Assembly: GCF_017742245.1 (NCBI RefSeq)
Contig: NZ_JAGHKO010000001.1
Coordinates: 2,385,061 to 2,449,060, forward strand
Source of the DNA: Niastella soli
Lineage (GTDB): Bacteria; Bacteroidota; Bacteroidia; Chitinophagales; Chitinophagaceae
Length of the DNA stretch: 64,000 nt
Direction of reading: 5' to 3'
A model generated the notes under the pieces. The model had not been told where the DNA came from. It made no database searches and worked only from the letters and a program-made list of their open reading frames with translations. The position numbers and the translations under genes are program-made. The first letter of the stretch is position 1. Every line of letters starts with the position of its first letter. This document shows positions 33,101 through 41,625 of this stretch, piece by piece.

Positions 33101-34557
33101 ACTGGTTTCCCGTTGTCATATACATACAGCTTCCCGCCTTTCCCGCCGATCCATAATCGCTTTTTGCGGTCTTCAAGCAGTCCGCGTACTTCATTGTCTG
33201 ACCGGAATGTGCCCGGGTTTATCAACAGGTGTTGTTCAAATGGATTGCGTTGAAAGGTTATTTTCTCAATACCCCGTTCCTCGGTGCGTAACCAGAGCAA
33301 ACCTGCCGGGTCGTAATACGAGATAATGGCAATATTCGAGAACTGGTGATTGGGGGCGTTGGGTTCGTTATAAAAATAATCAACTTTGTCTGTTACAGAA
33401 TCGTAATAGCCAAAACCGCCGCCTTTTAAATTCACCCATACCCGTTGCTGGTTATCTTCAAAAACACCAAAATGGTCGCCCGAATAATTATACTTCGAAT
33501 TGTTCTGTTGATGATAGGTTTTCGATTTGCCAGTTACCGGGTCAACCCTGATCACGCCTTCGCGTTGTGGTTCTACCCAAAGATGGCCGGTATGGTCTTC
33601 ATAGATGGAACGCAGGGCATTGCCGGGGTCGTTTATCAGCTGACTGGTAGTAGTAAAGCCATGGCCAAAATTCAGTGCCAGCAATTCTCCTCCGACTGAT
33701 GTGGCATAAAGCCTTGTTTGGTCCTTGTTTAACAGTAAACCATTTATTGCCGATTTACAAAATAACCTAACGCCAAATGTACCATCAGGCTGTTTAACAT
33801 ATAAACGCCCGTCATTACCGCCAAACCAAAGCACTGATTCATTAGCATCCGTTGTAACACAGGTGAATGCAATACCTGTTGGGATGAAATCAATTGGTAT
33901 ATTTTTATAAACACCTTTGTCGTCTTGCTTAAGGCAAACCAATCCTTTTTGTGTACCTACCCATATTTCTCCATTCTTTAATTCTTTAAAAAAGTAGATC
34001 TGGTTCGAGGGCAGGTTGAATTCTTTTGACAATCCTTCCTGGTAGGCATAAAAAGCTGAGGAATCCGCTTGTGGGGAAGTCACCAGTAACAATCCTTCAT
34101 TTTGGGTCTCGATCCATATTCTGCCCTTTGTAGTGGAAAGAATGCGCCGGAAAGAATATTTATTCCGGGGTGGCAGTTTCACAATGGATGACAAGGGCCG
34201 CATTTTTTCCGTGCGCTTGTTGAACCGGTATATTTGTCCGTCGTAACCCTGGATCCATAAATGCAGGAAATCATCTTCCATGATCTGATCGAGCCGGTTG
34301 CTTTTTAAAGAAGACTGATCGCCAGGGAAGGATTTATAGGCAACAAAACGTTGTCCATCAAAGCGGTTGATGCCATTCCAGGTGCCGAACCACATAAAAC
34401 CTTCGCGGTCTTTGTAAATACTGGTAATAATATCGTGTGAGAGCCCATCTTCTGTAGAATAGTGCTCGATCTTACACTTGGGCTGGGCAAACAGGGTGGT
34501 TACTGCCAGCAGTTGAAAAATCAACAGCCAAAAACAATATGGGGGAATCCTCTTCAT
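30166..34557 (-). CDS. hybrid two-component system regulator (HTCS)
   Basis: 1463 residues: signal peptide (1-24), two seven-bladed Reg_prop-type propellers (about 30-750), Y_Y_Y domain (about 790-890), one membrane helix (about 900-925), histidine kinase with the phospho-His in SHELRTP near 953 and NLVANAFKFT, a receiver domain with the phospho-Asp in LSDVMMP near 1256, and a C-terminal AraC-type HTH (about 1360-1455). It senses a periplasmic oligosaccharide and activates the neighbouring susC operon. The last residues (QDL) and stop codon are encoded by a copy of the GACCTGTAAGG element. Confidence 0.96.
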   Translation of the reverse strand: MKRIPPYCFWLLIFQLLAVTTLFAQPKCKIEHYSTEDGLSHDIITSIYKDREGFMWFGTWNGINRFDGQRFVAYKSFPGDQSSLKSNRLDQIMEDDFLHLWIQGYDGQIYRFNKRTEKMRPLSSIVKLPPRNKYSFRRILSTTKGRIWIETQNEGLLLVTSPQADSSAFYAYQEGLSKEFNLPSNQIYFFKELKNGEIWVGTQKGLVCLKQDDKGVYKNIPIDFIPTGIAFTCVTTDANESVLWFGGNDGRLYVKQPDGTFGVRLFCKSAINGLLLNKDQTRLYATSVGGELLALNFGHGFTTTSQLINDPGNALRSIYEDHTGHLWVEPQREGVIRVDPVTGKSKTYHQQNNSKYNYSGDHFGVFEDNQQRVWVNLKGGGFGYYDSVTDKVDYFYNEPNAPNHQFSNIAIISYYDPAGLLWLRTEERGIEKITFQRNPFEQHLLINPGTFRSDNEVRGLLEDRKKRLWIGGKGGKLYVYDNGKPVDNLFANMPADGLGLVYSMLQDRTGAIWLGTKAHGLYKAVPLNAAETKYQLYHYLHKPEDPGSITNNEVYSLLEDKAGRIWVASFETGLDLVVTEGDRVTFVHDRNALSDYPVNLFHKIRHMAQDKDGRLWLGTTDGLLVVNTSNPAKFTYAMYQKIPGDAHSLGNNDIQFIYRDSRNTMWLATSGGGLNQAIGDDPMKRLRFEVYTTQHGLPNDYLLSCQEDQEHNLWIATQTGLSKFDLQKKIFRNYNSYDGVPQYAFSEASGIRQQNGQLVFGTIKGFLTFDPNAIVNHPIAAEMALTNLQINNANIVTGGKDNILPVSLDYTPVLKLAYNQNNISIDYRVLDYRSSDKQSYAYRLQGFDTGWHYNRSERRATYTNLPPGDYVFEVKCINPDLYSKEPVKRIQITILPPWWKTWWAYLIYVLAAAIIFEIVRRATITNLRLRQRIAVEKKLAELKLNFFTNVSHELRTPLTLIVNPIEEIGRQENLSTQGRQYIEVVRKNAHRMARFVNQLLDLRKLQSGKASIHTSRVEVISFVKSIGEYFLELAKEKRIDFQVVSESKEIEAWLDLNKIETVIYNLVANAFKFTPEGKAIRVHIKQLPDHNKLQFEVSDQGKGVPPELLNQIFELFYEETETNSKSMKGTGIGLALSKEMITLHGGTITARNNEAGGLTVTVVVPVGKAEAPKTTLAFQPPIEGVNPELGMNRETPAPAVAQDGNQPLLLVVEDNNDLRSFLRAQFITHYRVEVAENGEEGLAKAIELQPDLVLSDVMMPKMNGIQLLDNLKNNLATSHIPVILLTAKSAVESQIEGLEYGADYYITKPFRQDFLEAAIRNLISKRKKILASLLDNKKTIELEPGDVSITSRDETFLQQIVAIVEEKMTDADFNIDTVAETVTMGRTTFYRKFKGLTGLAPVEFVREMRLKRAKQLLDAGAGNISEIAYSVGFNNAKYFSTCFKARYEVTPSEYVKKHYKQDL

Positions 34558-34755
34558 AACACAAACAATCGTTCAGGGTAAGGCTACCGCTACCACTGTT
34601 TAACAATATAGTGAAAGTAACCATTTACTTGTAAAATCTACCTTTTTTATGTCCCATTTTATGGTCTGTTGGGTGTTTTCATTTCTTAATCCATGTAAGC
34701 GTGCTTATGATGGGTGCGCTTATTTTTTTATTTATATTGCCGGTGAATTGATCGT

Positions 34756-36186
34756 ATGTTATTGACCATTACATCGGCTCACCAGCCGGCATCTGACTTG
34801 AGTTATCTGCTGCACAAGCACCCTGATAAGGTTCATGAAATTGAAATTTCTTCAGGGGTGGCCCATATATTTTATCCCGAAGTGAGTGAAACCAAATGCA
34901 CGGTTTGTCTGTTGCTCGATATTGATCCGGTGGGCCTGGTACGCCGTAATAGTGGCCCGCGTGGAAATGATTTTGCCCTGGAACAGTATGTGAACGACCG
35001 GCCGTATGTGGCCAGCTCTTTTATGAGCGCCGCTATTGTAAAGGCATTTTCTACTGCCATGAGCGGTCGTTGTAAAGACAAGCCCGAACTGGTAAACGTA
35101 CCGATTCCCCTGGAAGTTGAACTGGCAGCCATACCGGTACGTGGTGGCGAAGCAGTAGTGAAAGAACTGTTTGAACCACTGGGCTATACTATCCAGATGG
35201 AACGGCATCCGGTTGATCCGAAATTCCCTGAATGGGGCGAAAGCCGGTATTTTACGCTCCGCTTAACCAATACAGTGACGGTTCAGCACTTATTGTCGCA
35301 TCTCTATATTCTGATCCCCGTTTGCGATAACGATAAACATTACTGGACCGGCCAGCAGGAAATGGAAAAGCTGCTGGAAAAAGGGAAGGACTGGCTGCCC
35401 ACGCACCCGGCCCGGGTATTCATTGCCCTGCGTTATTTAAAACACCAGCGCAGTCTGGCGAACCAGGCCATGGCGATGCTGTTAAAGGATGAGGTGACAG
35501 AAGACGATGAAGAAGGAAGAACAGAACCGGAACAAAAAATAAGGGTGCATGACCTGCGATTGCAGGCAGTGCGGGATGTGCTGGTTAAAGCAAACGCCAA
35601 AACGGTGGTTGACCTGGGCTGTGGGGAAGGCAAGTTGTTGAAATTACTGTTGGAAGAAAAACAGTTTGAGCACCTGCTGGGAATGGATGTAAGCTATCGT
35701 TCTTTGGAAATTGCAAAAGACAAATTAAGGCTTGATAAACTGTTGCCCAAACAACGGCAGCGGATTGAATTGATACAAGGTTCCCTTACCTACCGCGATA
35801 AACGCATTGAAGGTTTTGATGCAGCGGCGCTGGTTGAAGTGATTGAGCATCTGGATGAACCGCGGCTGGCTGCATTGGAGAAGATCATCTTCAAATATGC
35901 AAAACCAATTGATGTGGTGATCACAACACCCAATGCGGAGTATAATAAACGGTTCGGGAATTTAGCGGCCGGACAAATGCGGCATTCCGATCACCGCTTT
36001 GAATGGACAAGAGCCGAGTTTCAACAATGGGGCGATCGCCTGGCAGAGCTGTATAATTACAGCGTGGTGTATAAGCTTGTTGGGGAAGAAGACCCAGAGG
36101 TAGGCGCCCTGACGCAAATGGCGGTTTTTACAACGAAAGACACAACAATAGGAGCACAGCGATTTTTATCATATGGCAAGCAATAG
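34756..36186 (+). CDS. hen1: RNA 3'-terminal ribose 2'-O-methyltransferase Hen1
   Basis: 476 residues. The N-terminal Hen1-specific domain covers about 1-245. The C-terminal methyltransferase starts with VVDLGCGEGKLLK near 283-295 and has the Hen1 metal site EVIEH near 361-365, with distal His residues in RHSDHRFEW near 412-418. It 2'-O-methylates the 3' end at a break in RNA, protecting it from renewed cleavage. Its end overlaps the pnkp start by 14 nt, so the pair is translationally coupled. The gene is divergent from the HTCS gene. Confidence 0.95.
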   Translation: MLLTITSAHQPASDLSYLLHKHPDKVHEIEISSGVAHIFYPEVSETKCTVCLLLDIDPVGLVRRNSGPRGNDFALEQYVNDRPYVASSFMSAAIVKAFSTAMSGRCKDKPELVNVPIPLEVELAAIPVRGGEAVVKELFEPLGYTIQMERHPVDPKFPEWGESRYFTLRLTNTVTVQHLLSHLYILIPVCDNDKHYWTGQQEMEKLLEKGKDWLPTHPARVFIALRYLKHQRSLANQAMAMLLKDEVTEDDEEGRTEPEQKIRVHDLRLQAVRDVLVKANAKTVVDLGCGEGKLLKLLLEEKQFEHLLGMDVSYRSLEIAKDKLRLDKLLPKQRQRIELIQGSLTYRDKRIEGFDAAALVEVIEHLDEPRLAALEKIIFKYAKPIDVVITTPNAEYNKRFGNLAAGQMRHSDHRFEWTRAEFQQWGDRLAELYNYSVVYKLVGEEDPEVGALTQMAVFTTKDTTIGAQRFLSYGKQ

Positions 36187-38725
36187 GAACATACATATAC
36201 CGGAATTGTCGTTGGTGGTGTTGATGGGGGCCTCCAGCTCGGGTAAATCAACTTTTGCCCGCAAGCATTTCAAACCTACGGAGATCGTTTCCTCCGATCA
36301 ATGCCGCGCACTGGTTAGCGATAATGAGAACAGCCAGGAAGCTTCCACAGACGCGTTTGACCTGGCACGTTTTATAACCGGCAAGCGGTTGAAGGCCGGT
36401 TTGTTGACAGTTATTGATGCCACCAATGTACAGGAGAGTGCGCGGAAAGACTGGGTACGCCTGGCGCGCGAATACCACGTGCTGCCGGTAGTCATCGTAT
36501 TCAATATGCCGGAGAAATTGTGTGTGCAGCGCAACGAAGCAAGACCCGATCGCGATTTTGGTAAACATGTAATACCCCAACAGGTAAGTCAGCTGAGAAG
36601 AAGTGTACGGCACCTGAAACTGGAGGGTTTTCGGAATATTGTGGAGCTGCGTTCGCCTGAGGAAGTGGATGACATTGAAGCCATCGTTCGCGACCCATTG
36701 TACAACAATAAAAAACAGGAACAGGGGCCGTTTGATATAATCGGTGATGTACATGGCTGCTATGATGAACTGGTTCAACTGATCGAAAAACTGGAATATC
36801 AAGAGGTAGAAGGAATATACAGTCACCCCGCCGGCCGTAAGCTGGTTTTTGTAGGTGATCTGGTTGACCGGGGGCCTAAAACGCCAGCTGTTCTGGACCT
36901 GGTGATGACCAATGTAAAAGCCGGTACTGCATTTTGCGTGCCCGGTAACCACGATGCCAAGTTGCTGAAATGGATGAATGGAAAAGATGTGACCATTGCC
37001 CACGGGTTGCAGGAATCCATCGATCAGCTGATAAAAGAAACGCCGGCCTTTCGGGAAGAGGTAAAACAATTCCTTGATGGATTAATAAGTCATTATGTAT
37101 TTGATAACGGGAACCTGGTAGTAGCACATGCCGGTTTGCGGGAAGAAATGCATGGCCGGGGTTCCGGTGCGGTACGCGATTTTTGCATGTATGGCGAAAC
37201 CACCGGTGAAATTGATGAGTTTGGTTTACCGGTGCGTTATAACTGGGCGGCTGAATACAAGGGGAAGGCCATGGTGGTCTATGGCCATACACCGGTACCC
37301 GAACCACAATGGCTGAACCGGACAATAGATATAGATACCGGTTGCGTGTTTGGGGGCAGGCTCACTGCCTTGCGATACCCTGAAAAGGAATTGGTGAGTG
37401 TGCCTGCTTTGCGCGAATACGCCGTATCAAAAAGACCTTTACAAAAAAAGGAAGGCCAGTTATCGCTGCAACAACAGCACGACGATGTACTGGATCTTTC
37501 CGATGTAACAGGCAAGCATATTGTAGAAACTACGTATGGCCATAACATTACCATCAAGGAAGAGAATGCCATCACGGCATTGGAAGTGATGAGCCGTTTT
37601 GCCATCAATCCCAAATGGCTGATCTATCTGCCGCCAACGATGAGTCCATCGGAAACCAGTAAACTCGATGGCTACCTGGAATACCCCACAGAGGCATTTG
37701 ACTATTATCGCAGTGCCGGGGTGGAAAAAGTAGTTTGTGAAGAAAAGCACATGGGGTCGAGGGTGGTGGTGATAGTGGGTCGTGATGAAAACGCTATTAA
37801 GCAAACCTTTGGCATAGAGAACGAAGGCATAGGAACCGTATATACTCGCACGGGTCGGCATTATTTTAACCATAAGAAAACAGAACAGGACTTCCTGTTG
37901 TTGGTAAATGACGCCCTGGAGAAATCCGGGTTTTACGACCGGTTCCAAACCAGTTGGGTTTGTCTGGATGCAGAACTAATGCCCTGGAGCGCCAAGGCAC
38001 AAAGCCTGCTGGAAACCCAATACGGCTCAGTAGGCGCCGCTGCTACTCAAAGTATAGGCAGGGCAGTCGCGGCCTTACAACAAGCAGCTAGTCGGAACTC
38101 AGCCGTGGTTGACCTGTTGGAGCAATACCAATTGAAACAGCAGCAAACCAAACAGTTCATTAAAGCTTATCGTCGCTATTGCTGGCCCGTTCATAAACTG
38201 ACCGATTATAAACTGGCACCTTTTCATATTCTGGCCACGGAAGGAAAAGCCTGGGTGCAGGAGTCGCATGAATGGCATATGGAAAATATACAGCTGGTTT
38301 GCGAAGAAGACCCTACTGTATTACTGGCTACGCCTTATAAGATCGTTGAGCTGAATGACGAAGCCAGTATACAGGATGCTACCAACTGGTGGTTGTCGTT
38401 AACAGCAAAAGGCGGGGAAGGCATGGTGGTGAAACCCTTTTCTTATATTCAGACCAACAAAAAAGGACTGGTGCAACCTGCCATCAAGATCCGGGGACAG
38501 GAATACCTGCGCATTATTTATGGCCCAGAGTATACCACACCCGGGAATTTGAACCGGTTAAAGTCAAGGGGATTGGGCGCCAAACGTTCCCTGGCATTAC
38601 GGGAATTTGCATTGGGCGTGGAGGGGTTGGAACGATTTATAAAAAAAGAACCATTGCGCCGGGTGCATGAATGCGTGTTTGGCGTATTGGCCCTGGAAAG
38701 CGAACCGGTTGATCCGAGATTGTAG
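36173..38725 (+). CDS. pnkp: polynucleotide kinase-phosphatase-ligase of the RNA repair system
   Basis: 850 residues with the three-domain Pnkp plan. Kinase: P-loop GASSSGKST (19-27) and following R/D motifs to about 170. Phosphatase of the calcineurin type: GDVHGCYDEL near 191, GDLVDRGP near 225, GNHD near 259. Ligase/adenylyltransferase: Lys in EKHMGSR near 525 and later nucleotidyl-transfer motifs (GEGMVVKPF near 745). It heals 5'-OH and 2',3'-cyclic ends; the Hen1 partner modifies the end and takes part in sealing. It pairs with hen1 as in Clostridium thermocellum. Confidence 0.96.
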   Translation: MASNRNIHIPELSLVVLMGASSSGKSTFARKHFKPTEIVSSDQCRALVSDNENSQEASTDAFDLARFITGKRLKAGLLTVIDATNVQESARKDWVRLAREYHVLPVVIVFNMPEKLCVQRNEARPDRDFGKHVIPQQVSQLRRSVRHLKLEGFRNIVELRSPEEVDDIEAIVRDPLYNNKKQEQGPFDIIGDVHGCYDELVQLIEKLEYQEVEGIYSHPAGRKLVFVGDLVDRGPKTPAVLDLVMTNVKAGTAFCVPGNHDAKLLKWMNGKDVTIAHGLQESIDQLIKETPAFREEVKQFLDGLISHYVFDNGNLVVAHAGLREEMHGRGSGAVRDFCMYGETTGEIDEFGLPVRYNWAAEYKGKAMVVYGHTPVPEPQWLNRTIDIDTGCVFGGRLTALRYPEKELVSVPALREYAVSKRPLQKKEGQLSLQQQHDDVLDLSDVTGKHIVETTYGHNITIKEENAITALEVMSRFAINPKWLIYLPPTMSPSETSKLDGYLEYPTEAFDYYRSAGVEKVVCEEKHMGSRVVVIVGRDENAIKQTFGIENEGIGTVYTRTGRHYFNHKKTEQDFLLLVNDALEKSGFYDRFQTSWVCLDAELMPWSAKAQSLLETQYGSVGAAATQSIGRAVAALQQAASRNSAVVDLLEQYQLKQQQTKQFIKAYRRYCWPVHKLTDYKLAPFHILATEGKAWVQESHEWHMENIQLVCEEDPTVLLATPYKIVELNDEASIQDATNWWLSLTAKGGEGMVVKPFSYIQTNKKGLVQPAIKIRGQEYLRIIYGPEYTTPGNLNRLKSRGLGAKRSLALREFALGVEGLERFIKKEPLRRVHECVFGVLALESEPVDPRL

Positions 38726-38730
38726 GTAGA

Positions 38731-38980
38731 AGCAGATGCTTGCGCCATTGCAGGAGCTTTAAGACCTGTAAGGTCTGCCTTCTAAACTTGCCGGGCCAGC
38801 GTGATGAACAGACCTGACAGGTCGCCTAATTAAAACCAGAATCTGTCAGGACCGCTACACCAACTAATTGTTCAGCATCCAATGGCGGACCTTACAGGTC
38901 TTATGCTAATTGAACTCGACCTGTCAGGTCCAAGACATCATACTGATAGGGCGAGACCCAATGATGGACCTTACAGGTCT
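38731..38980. repeat. three copies of the GACCTGTAAGG element after pnkp
   Basis: The copy at 38762-38823 runs GACCTGTAAGG to CTGACAGGTC. The copies at 38839-38902 and 38917-38980 are inverted. At 38731-38749 a partial match to the GCGCAAGC palindrome occurs. The 316-nt gap between pnkp and the next gene (38726-39041) has no other content. Confidence 0.8.
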
Positions 38981-39041
38981 TTACCTACGCCATTGTAGCG
39001 GATGCTTGCAAGTCTATTCGTTTTTCACATAACTTAACAAC

Positions 39042-40031
39042 ATGAAGTTTTTACACCCCGCTATAAAGGAAGGCAAAAAGTATTTGAACCCGGTGCCTAC
39101 AAGCATAGAAACTGGTACCAGTATTTGGGCGGTATTATGGAAGTACCTCACCAATAAAAACGAAACCACGCCTAAAAAACAGTTAGGCCCTTTTAGTACC
39201 GATACATCGGTTTACCAACAACCACCGGCCTCGGGTTTGCGGATAACCTGGGTGGGGCATTCCAGTTTGTTGATTGAGGTGGATGGGCTGCGCATTCTCA
39301 CAGACCCCGTTTGGAGTGCACGGGCGTCGTTTTCACAGTCATTTGGCCCCAAACGATTTTTCCCAGCGCCTTTGTCGTTGCAAAACCTGCCCCCACTGGA
39401 TGCCATTATTATCTCGCACGATCATTATGATCACCTCGATAAACAGGTGATCCCTTTTTTTGCTTCTTCCAATGTACCATTCTATTGTTCCATTGGCGTT
39501 GGCCAGTATTTAAATGCCTGGGGTATTCAACCCGAACGGATCAATGAAATGAACTGGATGGACTCCTTTCAGATCACGAACAATTGCAAACTCACCGCAT
39601 TGCCGGCACGGCATTTCTCAGGACGTAAACTCAATAACCGCTTTGAGACCCTGTGGTCGTCGTTTGTAATAAAAACAAATAACCATAATATTTACTATGG
39701 CGCCGATTCAGGCTGGTACGATGGCTTTTATGAAATAGGGGAGGCCTTTGGTCCATTTGATTTAACCATGCTGGAAATAGGCGCATACAATACAAGCTGG
39801 GCCGATATTCATATGGGACCGGATAACGCCGTGCATGCACACCTGGCATTAAAAGGAAAACTGATGATGCCCATTCACTGGGGCACTTTCAACCTGGCCC
39901 TGCATCCCTGGTATGAGCCTATCCAACGACTATTGGTATTGGCGGCAGAAAAGAACATTCCCTTATTTCTCCCCAAACCCGGAGAACCAACCGAAGTAAC
40001 CGGGGCCTATAATTCAAAATGGTGGATGTAA
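39042..40031 (+). CDS. MBL-fold metallohydrolase (UlaG/NAPE-PLD-like)
   Basis: 329 residues with a metallo-beta-lactamase fold. The zinc motif HDHYDHLD lies near 126-133, WVGHSSLLIEVDGLRILTD near 70-88, and the later ligands in ARHFSGR near 189, YYGADSGW near 218 and MPIHWGTF near 279. The layout matches the NAPE-PLD/UlaG branch, which hydrolyses phosphodiesters or lactones. No clear signal peptide. The gene stands alone and is followed by a strong terminator. Confidence 0.92.
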   Translation: MKFLHPAIKEGKKYLNPVPTSIETGTSIWAVLWKYLTNKNETTPKKQLGPFSTDTSVYQQPPASGLRITWVGHSSLLIEVDGLRILTDPVWSARASFSQSFGPKRFFPAPLSLQNLPPLDAIIISHDHYDHLDKQVIPFFASSNVPFYCSIGVGQYLNAWGIQPERINEMNWMDSFQITNNCKLTALPARHFSGRKLNNRFETLWSSFVIKTNNHNIYYGADSGWYDGFYEIGEAFGPFDLTMLEIGAYNTSWADIHMGPDNAVHAHLALKGKLMMPIHWGTFNLALHPWYEPIQRLLVLAAEKNIPLFLPKPGEPTEVTGAYNSKWWM

Positions 40032-40114
40032 CCAACAATATATTCAAATAATAAGTTAGATCTCTTTCTGTCTGGCTATCAGTGCAGCATGACGCTACCA
40101 GATGGCTAAACGCC

Positions 40115-40162
40115 CAACAACGGCAACTATTTCTATTAAGGAATGGTTGCCGTTGTTGTTTT
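40115..40162 (+). terminator. terminator after the MBL-fold gene
   Basis: A 17-bp stem with one mismatch, CAACAACGGCAACTATT (40115-40131) with AATGGTTGCCGTTGTTG (40142-40158), is followed by TTTT. Confidence 0.88.
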
Positions 40163-40243
40163 AGTATAAACGGACCCTCTTGTGTGCCGAATTAGTTATA
40201 AATTCAAGTACACTTTACCAATGAAACATTAAATAAAATCGCA

Positions 40244-41524
40244 ATGAAAAAGACGATCCTTGCCATCCTGCCTGTCTTGCTTATTGCAAGCGCCTTTCAA
40301 TTATCAACTACTCATAAAAACAAACCCGCCGCACCTATCATTACGGCCGATGTAAAAGGCCGGATAGACGCTACCTTAAAAAGATTTACTGATTCCGGTA
40401 AAACAGCCGGCGTTTCCGCTCTCATTTTTGAAAAAGGAAAAGAAGTGTACTTCAATGCCTTTGGGTATGCCGACCGGGAAGCAAACCGGCCCATGGACCG
40501 CAATACCATTGTGCGCATTTTTTCCATGACAAAACCGGTGACAGGCGTGGCATTAATGACGTTGTATGAAAAAGGCGCTTTTCAACTCGATGAGCCGCTT
40601 TCGAAATATTGTCCGGAGTTTACCAATATGCAAGTCTACAAAGGAGTTGATGCCAATGGCAACCTGATAACAGAGCCTGCCAAACGCCCTATTACCATTC
40701 GCGATATCACACGGCATACAGCGGGTTTTGCCGGGATGGAAATTCCCGCCCTGGCCAAATTGGTGAGGGAGGCTAATTATATGAGCCCGAATAATTCGCT
40801 GAGTGAAATGGCTAAAAAGCTGGCCAGTCTGCCCCTGGAGTTTCATCCTGGTGATCAATGGGCGTATGGGCCTTCGGTTGATGTACAGGCTTACCTGGTT
40901 GAAAAGTTATCTGGCAAACCCTTCGATCAATACGTGAAAGAGACCATCCTCGATCCGTTGAAGATGACCAACACGCATTATGTGGTGCCCGAAAATGACC
41001 TTAACCGGTTTGCAGCTTTGTATAACAGAAGCGATGCCGGCGTATTGACCCGTGTTCCCGATGCCCAGGCCAATGCCTTCAACACAAAGGACTGGGCGTT
41101 GAAACCCGGTGGATTTGGGCTTACAAGCACCCTTGATGATTATATGAAGTTTACCCAAATGCTGGTGAATAAGGGTATGTTAGGCAACGTGCGCATATTG
41201 AAACCTGAAACAGTGAAGTTGATGTCGACCAGTCATTTGAGCGACACCATTACAAAACGCCTGTGGCTGCCCAGCAAGGGGCGGGTTGGGTTTGGAATTG
41301 ATTTCGCGGTACGTACGCAACCACCGGCCAATAAAGAAGAGAACAATGGGGTAGTAGGCGAATTCTTTTGGGATGGCGCCGCCAGTACCATGTTCTGGGT
41401 TGACCCGGCCAATGAACTTACCGCTGTTCTATTTACACAACTGGTACCTTTTGATAAAGTAAAACTGCATAAGAGTTTCCGCGATGCGGTGTATGGGGAG
41501 TTTAATTCTGCTGGAATAAAATAG
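40244..41524 (+). CDS. serine hydrolase of the beta-lactamase/penicillin-binding class C type
   Basis: 426 residues with an N-terminal signal sequence (about 1-20). The nucleophile motif S-x-x-K is SMTK (Ser about 93). The Y-x-(S/N) motif position reads YGPS in QWAYGPSVD near 208. The family includes esterases, carboxypeptidases and lactamases, usually periplasmic; a substrate cannot be named. A second serine hydrolase lies at 42865-44310 on the other strand. Confidence 0.93.
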   Translation: MKKTILAILPVLLIASAFQLSTTHKNKPAAPIITADVKGRIDATLKRFTDSGKTAGVSALIFEKGKEVYFNAFGYADREANRPMDRNTIVRIFSMTKPVTGVALMTLYEKGAFQLDEPLSKYCPEFTNMQVYKGVDANGNLITEPAKRPITIRDITRHTAGFAGMEIPALAKLVREANYMSPNNSLSEMAKKLASLPLEFHPGDQWAYGPSVDVQAYLVEKLSGKPFDQYVKETILDPLKMTNTHYVVPENDLNRFAALYNRSDAGVLTRVPDAQANAFNTKDWALKPGGFGLTSTLDDYMKFTQMLVNKGMLGNVRILKPETVKLMSTSHLSDTITKRLWLPSKGRVGFGIDFAVRTQPPANKEENNGVVGEFFWDGAASTMFWVDPANELTAVLFTQLVPFDKVKLHKSFRDAVYGEFNSAGIK

Positions 41525-41569
41525 AGGAGAGTATTCTGAATAGTCGGGATTAATCCCAATAAGCAATTT

Positions 41570-41613
41570 AAAAGGTCGGTTACCGTTACTGTGCGGTTAA
41601 CCGACCTTTTAAT
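41570..41613 (+). terminator. terminator after the first serine hydrolase
   Basis: AAAAGGTCGGTTA (41570-41582) pairs perfectly with TAACCGACCTTTT (41598-41610), then a T-rich stretch. Confidence 0.9.
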
Positions 41614-41625
41614 TTTATACTTTTC

